A stretch of 64,000 bases of DNA. Origin: Trichostrongylus colubriformis. Lineage: Eukaryota > Nematoda > Chromadorea > Rhabditida > Trichostrongylidae. This document shows, piece by piece, positions 46,201 through 55,220 of the stretch. The stretch is taken from assembly GCA_963978905.1 (NCBI GenBank), contig OZ022256.1:48284001-48348000 (forward strand), written 5' to 3'. A model generated the notes under the pieces. The model was not told where the DNA came from, ran no database searches, and was given only the letters and a program-made list of their open reading frames with translations. Position numbers and translations under genes: made by a program. Within the stretch, counting starts at the first letter, position 1. Every line of letters begins with the position of its first letter.

Positions 46201-48558
46201 GTTTAGAGGTGATTTTCGAGCTTGTTTTCATCATGTGTTGATTCATGCGATGTTATACCATTATGGTACACATTACCTTTTTGCTCATGGTCCGGTTTGT
46301 CTGAAATGTTTGAACAGTCTTAAGCAAAAACTGGACAGTCGCCGAAAATGTTCGGAACACCTATAGGTAATGGCCAGTCGTTTATCCTCGAAATGGATAG
46401 TTTTTCATTCCTTTCAGAGTCACGCGAATATTGCCCATTTTCCCTGAAAACACCCTGAAAACGATGCCATTCTTAACCACCTAAGAATTACTGGCCGATG
46501 GACGTTGTCAATAGCCCCTCTTTCTGGGGACTGGCTACCTGTGGATGTGGTAAATAGTTCAAAGCCACCGGGAGGGGTAGTTCTGGCAGATAGTGTTATG
46601 CGAATGTAGGGGGTGCTCAGCAGTGTAACACTAGAGAGAGAACGAAATAAAATGGCGAAAAAACCGAGAAATAGGAACACGGAAACCCCTTCATCACCCC
46701 TCCCCCCAGCGACTCTAGCCCTGGGTAGACTGCAGACGGGCTAGAGGCCAAATCAGTCCACCGCGAACTATGTACTGCCCTATCCGGCAACTCGCCCGGC
46801 TGAAGTCTGCAGAAGGACACGCGGTGCTGCGAGATCGTGGTAATTCCACAACCCGCGCCTTTTCAATACGAGTTTTGCTACACTACACCTCTTCTGAAGT
46901 AGAAGATGGTTTCCGAAGTTATGTACTCCATTTCTCAATTCCTAATTACCCCTCTCGGTGTCCTTAGGACAAAATTTAGGATGAACTGCTTTTTCGAAGT
47001 TTACAGATAGGAATCACTTGTCTTTGTCAAGTCCAACCTACATAATATTCTCACTCTAGATCCTGGAGTTTGTGTGAGCGGTAAAGGTGTTTTGTGGAAA
47101 TATGAATTCCTCGTATGTCCACTAACTCGCAATGTAAACATAAAATATTAGGTTGTCCCAAAAGTCTTGTAGTATTTTTTACGATCATCACTTTTTATTA
47201 TTATTTTTCTTCAAACAAACAACAATTAGGCGGCAGCGTATACACCATTGTTATCGACAACTCTCTGCCTTCTCATAGGTAAATCGCTGATTCCCTCCTC
47301 CCGGAACCCTGAGTTCTGGGAATCGGTGAAGTCAGCGATCACCTTTGCAAGCATGTCATTATCAACGAATTTTTCTTGGCCAGGAAGGATTCAAGAGGAT
47401 GGGTAAGATGATTGTCAGAAGGGGCAATGTCTGTAGAATATGGCCTCTAGGGCAGGACATCCCAGCCGAGCGCGTAGCTTGGCCTGGGTACTTTTCGTGA
47501 AATCGGAGGGAGCGTCGTCATGGGAGGGTGATCGCGGACCTTGACCGCGGACCTTTTTTTGAAGCTTTTCTCGAACAGCGACGGCGAGCTGCTGGAGCTG
47601 GTGGGTGCATACGGTAGCGGTGACTGTCTCGCCTTGTACCTGCACCTCATGGAAAAGCATTCCTCCAGCGTCGCAGAAGTAGCACAGTCCTGAGCGTGGT
47701 TTGCCTCCCATGTCAATTTCGCCGCTGTTGAAAGATGAAACAGCGGCGCATGGTTCCGTAGCTCACACATCCCTTGCCCAATGCAGGGCTAATGGAGTGG
47801 CAAGCTTCCGTCGTTTTGGTGTCGCAAGACCGCTCATACATATTAGATGACTTCGCGAGTTGGGTGGGTATCGACTACGGGCATTGTAGCTCTCTCTACG
47901 GGATCTGGTGGGTCTATACACATTTTCCTAGAAAGCATAGAGAACGTTCTACCATATTCCTGAACCGCCTAGTCCTGCCTCGAAGCAAACAAGAGTTTTT
48001 GATTTTTTTGGAAAAATCCTACAAGACTTTTGGGACAACCTAATATATCCCAGTGTTTCTATGTTAAAGTGGAAAAAATATGCTTGGACCATACCAGAAT
48101 CACGAATCAGTCACTATCAAATACGTTTTCTTTTTATGGGCGGTATGCTGTCTTAGACATCGATGATGTGATTTCAGGTTGATTTGCACACACGCTATTT
48201 CCGTAATGCACGTGAATTGCTTAGCTTCATCTCACCGGACCATGCAACCAGATTCAACGAGTGTTTGGCCACGAAACTGAACGAATTGGCTGCTAATGTA
48301 TGTTTTTAAACGTTTCTTCAAATCTTTAAATTCTCATTGGTCCGAATGTGCTGTGGAAAATGTTTCCAACGGTAAATTTGGAAGTTAAGCCCCATGATTG
48401 AGGTGAAAAGTTTTGTCGAGAGAAAAGGCACTCAATCGTCATGTGGACAAAAGGACCTTTGTGCAGTTTCATAATTGGAACTTTTACTTTGAAGTATGAA
48501 CTGTGGAGCCACCTGAACAATCTTCTTTTAGGAGACCACCTGTGTGAAAGCCAGTTAA
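43217..48558 (+). CDS. GSKIP-domain (DUF727) protein, seven exons, 262 residues
   Basis: Exons: 43217-43395, 44196-44360, 44442-44496, 44630-44786, 45982-46067, 48178-48297 and 48532-48558. All donors are GT and all acceptors are (T)TTCAG or TTTAG, and the frame holds at every junction (789 nt). The first 60 residues are Ser/Pro-rich and likely disordered (SRSRSPCGSTPPTPSQSPVP). Residues about 143-254 form the GSKIP fold: LELEAIAAVHELSLEVRDIS, DLIFVNVKTQEGQPYTLELT, LKGWRIAS, then VDLHTRYFRNARELLSFISP and ATRFNECLATKLNEL. In animals this domain binds GSK3, and PKA in some proteins (family knowledge); the binding residues were not checked here. The protein ends ETTCVKAS. Introns 4 and 5 carry repeat D copies and intron 5 a deleted mariner. 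It is longer than the ~139-residue human GSKIP because of the N-terminal extension. Confidence 0.85.
45480..45820 (+). repeat. Dispersed repeat D, copy 2 (GSKIP intron 4)
   Basis: Shares with 46540-46905 and 59440-59870 the blocks GTAAATTTGGCA, AACGAA-TAAAA-GGC, GCAGACGGGCAAGGGGCT, GGATCGTGAT and CGC-TTTTCAATGCG. Confidence 0.65.
46540..46905 (+). repeat. Dispersed repeat D, copy 3 (GSKIP intron 5)
   Basis: Contains GAACGAAATAAAATGGCGAA, TGCAGACGGGCTAG, CGCGAACTATGT, GAGATCGTGGT and CCTTTTCAATACGAGTTTTG in the same order as the other copies. Confidence 0.65.
47151..48040 (-). mobile_element. Internally deleted mariner in GSKIP intron 5
   Basis: Ends are GGTTGTCCCAAAAGTCTTGT and its complement, next to TA at 47149-47150 and 48041-48042. 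On the - strand 47711-47415 reads LFHEVQVQGETVTATV, the mariner block between the first two catalytic aspartates, then a changed HDD and after a frame change LGWDVLPH. Nearer the end FREEGISDLPMRRQRVVDNN and GVYAAA form the C-terminus. The N-terminal part is reduced to a trace (VSYGTMRRCF), so about 400 bp are missing. Confidence 0.85.
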
Positions 48559-48755
48559 ATCCGTATTATCACATGCTTATGCTACTCTATGAGGTTTGGA
48601 ACCAGTATATGGGCAACGACATCTCTTTGTGGATGTTTTATCATTTTTCCGCCTCATCACTATATACTGTACTATTTCTGTTAATAGCTATATTATACTG
48701 TTATTATAGAAATAAGAGAAAAGATGAGAAACCTGTAAACTCTCGTAGTGAATAA
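48441..48755 (+). other. Second open frame over the GSKIP last exon
   Basis: A 104-codon frame runs through the last intron and 3' end in a different frame from GSKIP. Its tail has one strong hydrophobic segment (SLYTVLFLLIAILYCYY) followed by RNKRKDEK, the look of a single-pass membrane anchor with a basic stop-transfer. No splice from exon 6 enters this frame. It is probably 3' UTR. Confidence 0.2.
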
Positions 48756-49416
48756 TACCGGTTGACTGAAGTCGCTTCAATTCGATCATTTTACTGTGTG
48801 GTTTGTTCATCCTTGGTTTCCTGTATCGTCTGTGCGACGTAGCTGCCGCACGAATGTGTTCTGCTGTTATTTATGTCGATATGAGGTGCGTATCTCCAGT
48901 ATGAATATAGATCAATTCTGTATGATCTTGGCAATCTTATCAGTTTTGTATTGTTTCTAGTGACTTTACGGCCGGTGTTACAAGTGTGCCTCTCAGGTGC
49001 GAAAACTGACGTTTAGCTATGTTATTGTTGTTTTGTCTAATTTGCAATAATATTTTGCAAGTATATGCTGTTGTCACAGAAGAAGGGTTTGGACACAAAA
49101 ATCAGGCAATATAAATTACAGTAGAATCTACTGATAATCGTGCAGTCTTCACTGTTAGCACTCAAAGAACAATTAGGCTATAATGCGGTACACTCTAGTG
49201 CATGATCAGACTGTGGCCGAGGAGTCTTCGGTCCTTGGGTTTGGAAGGGGGATCGTGTTTTGCAATTTTAGACGAGCAATACTCAACATCACCCTTTGTT
49301 GTCAAGATTTTGGGCTAGTAAGACGATCTTTAAAGACGTAGTAGGGATAATGTGAGTAAAGAGAGTTCCTAAAGTGAGTGAGTCATTCAGATATAAGGTA
49401 TGGGTCTAGGAATACT
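48756..49416. other. No feature seen; 3' flank of GSKIP
   Basis: No clear AATAAA close to 48558; none of the frames here is supported. Confidence 0.4.
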
Positions 49417-49560
49417 GGGTGACGTGCAAGTGTACCGACCAGAGTTCCGCGAAGCCAGGCCACCAGTGTTGCGTGGGGGCAATTCCCTATAGAAACGACA
49501 AAACATTCTCATGAGATTGAAACTTTATATTACGGACTGTTACAGTAACTTCCTTCTACC
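49417..49560. repeat. Dispersed repeat C, copy 2 (no mariner)
   Basis: GGGTGACGTGCAAGTG, CCACCAGTGTTGCGTG, GGGCAATTCCCTAT and TTACAGTAACTTCCTTCTAC match 29147-29269 and continue across the point where the mariner sits there. Confidence 0.65.
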
Positions 49561-49919
49561 TTGTCTATAGATCCTATTTGCTTTCAGATAGAAATTGCAT
49601 TTAAGGGAAGATGTAACTACTCAAGTATTTACTTTATAAACATCCGACTTTATTACATATTCAACTTCAGTAATATCAGCCTTCCTTCTTTGACCTTTAT
49701 CTTTGACATAATTAGACCAGCTACGTAGCCAAAATCTTGAAATCATTCGCAAATCAGCGTCTTGCAAGACAAACCCACTTATGTGACCTGACCCCATACT
49801 TATCACCGGAACACTTGCCACACACCTAGGAAGACTATATGTGGCGAAATTTTCGATGAAAAATAGCGTACTTGCTCTTTATAAGGGCCGTCTTCTTCAA
49901 CAGCTGTCACTTGTCCTGA

Positions 49920-50010
49920 CATAGCCCCAGGGCACTCCGGGAGTCGAGGATTCCTCGACGGGGGGGGGTCGCACTCGACCGGACAGGAGGGGGGGGTCGC
50001 ATCTGTAGCT
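49920..50010. repeat. Twin G-run repeat, intact copy (inverted relative to 53143 at its outer end)
   Basis: AGGGCACTCCGGGAGTCGAGG precedes nine G then TCGCA, a spacer, eight G then TCGCA. The AGGGCACTCC end is the complement of the GGAGTGCCCT end at 53225. Confidence 0.6.
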
Positions 50011-50612
50011 AAGCGATAATTTTATGGGAATTTCCTCTAGCCCATCGTACAGTCGATATCTGCCCCTCATACACGAAAAGAGCCACCGCTACCTCGCTGT
50101 CTGAATCGCAGATGGGTGTAGACCATCTTGAAAAGGTGACCGCCACATTTATGGAACACACACCTCATCGTTATGGAAGGGCCTATCTACTAGCGGATAG
50201 AACCAAGATACTCACATTACCGTAAACTATACGTTTATGTTATTGCATTGCTACCATAGAGTTCATTGTTGCGTGCAAGAACGACATGTCGGTATCCATT
50301 TAGGAGAAGAAAAATACATTTTTATTTTAGGCTACACCAGTCATACTATGAACGGCGTTTAATGGAGACAAGCAGTCCAGCAAAGCATGCTTGTTGTTCA
50401 CGTTGTTGAATTGTTGTAATTTGGTTGCAGTGGTGCATGTAAATTGTTTAATGCACATTGTTCAAATAAAAAGTAAAGCCCTATGAAATGTCTCTATCAT
50501 ATCATCATCACGAAGAGCACCAGAAGAAAAGATCATTGCTTTCGCTTTTCATCAATCTCTTTTGACAGTCGTATGACGTGTGCATCTGGTCTGCTCATGA
50601 ACTTGTGCGAGG
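50011..50612. other. No feature seen
   Basis: AATAAA occurs on + near 50466 but no gene leading to it is recognised. Confidence 0.4.
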
Positions 50613-50899
50613 TCATGGAATGCTGGGCAGATGTTTTACAAGATCTTGTGCAGCACCTGAAATCCTGAGTCAACCATGATCGGAGAGGCATGTAGTAGAA
50701 AAATACCTGAAACAATTGGCTTTCCCTCATGCTTCATAAACCATTCAGAAATTTTAAATGTCGATGGCATGTGAGCCGAAAATCCTGGACCAGGAAGTGG
50801 GTTAGCCCACTGCTTGGCCGTAACGATAAGTATGGTAAGTTCATCGTGTTGAACTCCGCAGTAGATTTTTGATATGGAGATGAGTATTGGCAGTTTCAA
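50613..50899 (-). CDS. Possible last two exons of an unrecognised gene
   Basis: On the - strand an open stretch reads IYCGVQHDELTILIVTAKQW, then ANPLPGPGFSAHMPSTFKIS and EWFMKHEGKPIVSG, up to a donor at 50707. After a 50 bp intron ending GGATTTCAG (50657-50706), the frame goes on with AAQDLVKHLPSIP and TGA at 50613-50615. The sequence looks protein-like and the tiny intron is typical of nematodes. I do not recognise the family, and the upstream exons were not found; the true 5' edge of the first exon is unknown. Confidence 0.35.
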
Positions 50900-51389
50900 A
50901 TTAAACTATATGGAGCGCTAAAATTTGGTAAAGCTGACCTCATTAGGCTTTGGTAAAGCTCACCTCATCAGCCTGTTCATGCACTTTGTCATCGGCGAAA
51001 AAAAGGCGAAATGTGGAGAGGAGAACGCTACTGTGTTCACAGGGAAGTGCACTTATGTATTCGCTGTTCACTAGAACATTGAACATTCAAAGAGTATTCA
51101 CTGATCACTCGCACCGTGAAACACCCTTTCAATGTTATCTGCAACTCGTAGCAGGAGCCCAGTGCATGGCGGATCCCTTAAGCGAAGCCACAAGTGTATG
51201 TCCTATCTGATAGCCGCACGAGATCATCTTACCAGGCCAACCACCCTTCTAGTTACATCTACTGCCCTTCCAATCACATCTACTGCGAAAGTAGGAGGCA
51301 TGGCGCATACCCAGAGCAAGGATGGAGAACGCTAAGGTTTTGGTTTTACTGCACTGCTACCAGCAAAATTGTTTAGAAAGTATGAGGCT
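50900..51389. other. No supported feature
   Basis: A short duplicated block (GGTAAAGCTGACCTCATTAG / GGTAAAGCTCACCTCATCAG) lies at about 50926-50972. Nothing else. Confidence 0.4.
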
Positions 51390-51800
51390 GCTTTTGAGGA
51401 AGTTTTGAACGCTCTCTGTGCGACGCTGTCACGCTCTTGATGGCAAAAAAATTTTCCTCGACATTTCCTCGACTCACGTTTCTCAAGAACTAGGCGACGT
51501 ACAAAGGAGTTTGAGGGCGCGTTGGAAAGAACGAAGTCTCTAGTTTCAGAAAAACAACTGGGATTGCAAAACATGCAGCACAAAAAAAGTTATAACTGTT
51601 AGAAGCCAAAAAACCCGCATGCAATTTTCATTTTCCTCGACTAATCCTCGACTCGCATTCCTCTCTCATTTCTGAACATTTGAAGCAACTAAAGTAATCA
51701 TTAGAAAGAGCAAACCTAGCTCTTTCTAAAAAACACCTGAAGTCCCAAATCATAGAATATGAGGAAAGTTATGGTCGTTCAAACAAGGTCTACTTTCGCA
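51390..51800. repeat. Two-copy ~190 bp repeat with TTTTCCTCGAC blocks
   Basis: ATTTTCCTCGACATTTCCTCG at 51450 recurs as ATTTTCCTCGACTAATCCTCG at 51633. AAAGAAC/AAAGAG, AAAGTTAT and GCAATTTTCA also recur in order. Confidence 0.45.
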
Positions 51801-51904
51801 ATTTTCAGCCATTTTTGTCGATTAGCGCGCTCCAGGTTCGCACGCCGCGACGCAGCCGCAGCGCTTCTGATGTTACCGCGAATTTCAAGTTTTTGAATTT
51901 TTAA

Positions 51905-53041
51905 TAGGTATTTTTCATGTTTTGCTCTGTTATGTTTCATGTTTTTATGTTTTTATGCACATGTTTCGTTGTGCCTTATGTTGAAATGTGTTTAATGTTT
52001 GTTTACATGTGTTTTTTTCAGATTTCGTCAATAGTCGAAGCCGTCCCGTTGATCGCATCAAGGTATGTTGCTTTTTTTTCAGAATTTGTTATGTACATTG
52101 AATATTTTTCATATATAGTCGTATAGTTTCCATTATGCTTTATGTTTAAATGTTTCTAATGCTCATTTCATGTCCTTTTTTCAGGTATTCTTCATTATGA
52201 AATCCAAACGCCTCCCGTAGGAAGGTATGTTGCTTTTTTTCAGATCTTGCAATTGTTCTTCGACTGTTTTTCATAATTAGTCGTAATATTTACGTTGTAC
52301 TTAATGTTTCAATGTCTTTAATGCTTATTTCATGTACTTTTTTTCAGGTATTTTTTGATAGTGAAGTCCGACGCCGCCCGCAGGAAGGTATGTTGCTTTT
52401 TTTTTCAGAAAATGAGGTCTGTTAATTCCTTTTCATTCTTCATGTTTAATATTGTTCACTTATTCTTATGTTACTCTTTTTCTTACATTTTCGCGTTTTG
52501 CTTTACCTACATATGTTTGATTTTGCTTTTTCAGGTCCGTTGAAGAAGTGGCCGATTAAATCGAGGGAAGGCGTTCAGGAAACGAGGTTTGTTGTTTTCT
52601 TTTCATTCTTCATGTTTAATATTGTTCACTTATTCTTGTAATGCTCTTTTCATACATTTTCGTCTTTTACTTTATCTATATATGTTTAGTTTTGCTTTTT
52701 CAGGTCCGTTGAAGAAGTGGCCGATTAAATCGAGGGAAGGCGTTCAGGAAACGAGGTTTGTTGTTTTCTTTTCATTCTTCATGTTTAATATTGTTCACTT
52801 ATTCTTGTAATGCTCTTTTTATGCATTTTCGTCTTTTACTTTATCTATATATGTTTGGTTTTGCTTTTTTTAGGTCCGTTGAAGAAGTACCCGAGTAAAA
52901 CGAGAGAAGTTTCAGAAAGAAAGATTTTTTTGTTTTCTTTATATTTCGAGTTCGATTTAATAGGATTTAATGTGTGAAATTGTAATTTTTTTGGTTTGTA
53001 CTTCTTCGATTACCTTTTACTGTGCCTAAGGGAAAAATAAA
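51905..53041 (+). other. Tandem array of six exon-like units ending in a poly(A) signal
   Basis: Six cores, each preceded by a T-rich tract ending CAG (TAG for the last): 52022-52062, 52185-52224, 52348-52387, 52535-52586, 52704-52755 and 52874 onward. Five are followed by GTATGTTG or GTTTGTTG. Unit spacing is 163-187 bp. Cores 4 and 5 are identical over 52 bases and their flanks are nearly so. Core 6 runs into 3' sequence with AATAAA at 53036-53041. Core 3 joined to core 4, 5 or 6 stays open (DSEVRRRPQEGPLKKWP); joining core 4 to core 5 gives a stop. The upstream start of such a transcript was not found, and this may be a decayed gene end. Confidence 0.55.
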
Positions 53042-53142
53042 TGTTCGCAATATTTGTACTGTAACATTTATTACAAAAGAAATCAATACAACTACACAAA
53101 ACATGAAATATAGCAATCATACAATCTTGCGGTGCTGTGGAA

Positions 53143-53233
53143 GCCAGTAGGGGGGGGGTCGCATTTGAGACCCGAAGAGGGGGGGGTCGCACTGAAGCGG
53201 CCATTTTCCTCGACACCTGGGAGTGCCCTGCAT
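53143..53233. repeat. Twin G-run repeat, intact copy
   Basis: Nine G then TCGCA, a 17 base spacer, eight G then TCGCA, then GGCCATTTTCCTCGACACCT and GGGAGTGCCCTG. This copy shows the empty site of the MITE at 15279. Confidence 0.65.
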
Positions 53234-53412
53234 AGCCCGCCCTTTTTGCGAACAGAGCCCGCCTTCTTTTGGAGTTTACGATGGCAAAGGGTCTTATTTA
53301 TCCGTTTTTGTTGTTCCATTCTGTTTTTTTCTTCACTTTCGTAGCAGTAAGCTCCAGAACGTTCCCATGCAACGATCTTTATATTCGGCCGCAATTACTC
53401 TTACCACTCTCC

Positions 53413-53545
53413 TTGATGTCGCCTCATACTTTGCAGTGATGCCGGCACGAAGCGTGGCGGCGCTCACAGGCAGCGAGGTAGAGTTGCACGAGCTAAAAGG
53501 CAAAGATTCCCTGTCACCGCCGCCAGGGTCGAATGTGGCGTCGAC
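53413..53545. repeat. Half copy of PIF-like MITE family E
   Basis: CGCCTCATACTTTGCAGTGA, GCCGGCACG and GCTCACAGGCAGCGAGG match one end of the elements at 54514 and 61160. No second end is seen. A C run of 10 at 53579-53588 follows. Confidence 0.45.
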
Positions 53546-54510
53546 GAGTAGAACTTCGAAATGCACGAACCCCCACCTCCCCCCCCCCTCCGGGGGAAAG
53601 AAAAGGGGGTCTCCGGTACGACTCCCTCAAATTTCCTGAAAAAATACGACTCCTGTTGTCCGACGATCTCAAGGTCGTCCCGTCTCAGGTTGTGTATATG
53701 CTCCAGAAAAAATGCTCTCTTCCGCTCTTTTCGGAAGACGTCAACTGATAACCGTGGTGACCATATGACTGCCACCCAGTACAAGGTGTAATTATCGATT
53801 GACGACTTCCTTTTTTTTAAGATTGCGCAGCCCAAAATTTCCTCATGCTGGGGTTCTCGATTTGTCGAAGAAAGTACGCCCCTGCCTCTAGTGGATGGGT
53901 TCCCACCTTCCAATCCAAGATGCGACCTCCGTCGGGGAATCCCCGACGAATGCCTGTTCCTCAGTTTGCGTCAACCGAAGAAAATTTCCCTCGATGCCAA
54001 GCTTGACGCTGCTAAAGCGTCACCTGAACCTTTGTGGCTTATTGAGGCAATTTTTACGAAAAAGATAAGCGTGGAGTTTGCTGGGTTGGACTGAATTCGG
54101 GAAGGAAATCGTGACAAGGAAAATACAACATATTACAAGTAGAATCGAACGAAAATGTGGATTTTCATCCATTCTTGAGCGATATTTATTATATACAACT
54201 TTATTACATAGTGCTGAACCTCAACTCCGGACTTCGTCTATTTGAAGCTATGACCGAGTGAATCAAAATTTTAAAGTGAAGATGAAATGTTCAAAGGTAT
54301 ATTCGACAGGTGATGCTAAAAATTTACAATTCAAAACATTTCCATATTTATTCATATTAGTTCATACTTATAGAATACACTGACGCCAGAAACCGTATTC
54401 AACGTTCTCTACATAGAAGAAGGCAAAAATCAGAATTCATAAGTGAGATCGAGAAAGATCACAGGAGGCAGCCTTGTTCGATGAACACTCTGTTTTGATG
54501 GCAATGCCGA
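53546..54510. other. No supported gene
   Basis: The frame of 149 codons on - (53913-53464) crosses repeats and homopolymers and is not believable. TCGGGGAATCCCCGA at about 53935 is a short perfect hairpin. Confidence 0.4.
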
Positions 54511-54513
54511 TTA

Positions 54514-54685
54514 GGCAGCGTTCATACTTAACGCCGGCAGGGCGTGGCTGCGTTCACAGGTGGCGAGGCACATGGCACAGGGAGGTTCAGACAAGACACA
54601 GGCAACGAGACAGGCTGGCGCAGGCCGAGACGCAGAGATACGCAGCCATGCCCTGCCACCGGCACCGCAAAGTACGAACGCCGCC
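54514..54685. mobile_element. PIF/Harbinger-like MITE family E, copy 1, TTA duplication
   Basis: 172 bp, ends GGCAGCGTTCATACT and AGTACGAACGCCGCC, with TTA on both sides (54511-54513, 54686-54688). GC-rich interior with GTGGCTGCGTTCACAGG. Confidence 0.75.
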
Positions 54686-54688
54686 TTA

Positions 54689-55220
54689 GAAGGCCTCTAA
54701 CAGCTTGAGACCTCCACACTTGGTACTATTTCGATAAATTACTTTCGTAAAAAAGCCATGCAAAACAGGTTGCACGCGATGCTGAAGTGAAGTGTGAATT
54801 ATGGCATATGAAATGCTAAACCTGATTCAGTGAAACACGTGGGCAAAGGAGCTTGGAAGGCAATGGGCGCTACTCGTTTGGTTGCGTAGGAACGGAAAAA
54901 CCTTTCCAATACCAGGAAGCTTCACGGACCAGGGGTCAAGCATTGCCGAGTAATACGTGCTGGAATCCATTTGTTAGAATTCTACAAAGATAAACGCGTC
55001 ACGTGTAAACGGCACATCTCTTAGATCCGAATGCATCCAATCGATATGTCAATGATGCCAGCGTCAAAGAATACTTTCACCGTACGAAGCAACGGGCACA
55101 TCATACTCATTGGACGTTTTTTTTTTGTCATTCCGTATTTTCTGCTCTAAAGCAGCCAGCACTTTTGTTTTGGTTCCCAATGGTCCACTTAATAGGGTAC
55201 CCACTGCCTTCAAAGAGAAA
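54689..55220. other. No gene seen; 3' flank of the LACT gene
   Basis: No splice-supported exon and no clear poly(A) signal on the - strand close to 55221. Confidence 0.4.

Noticed and set aside
49621..49821. 66-codon frame on - (VPVISMGSGHISGFVLQDAD...)
   Set aside because: Reads somewhat protein-like, but no splice sites, family or neighbour supports it.
51905..52960. piRNA cluster of the C. elegans type
   Set aside because: GTTTCA words occur in AT-rich context, but not the full CTGTTTCA motif with regular spacing to a 5' T.
53464..53913. 149-codon frame on -
   Set aside because: Crosses a poly-C run and part of a MITE; glycine run comes from the homopolymer.
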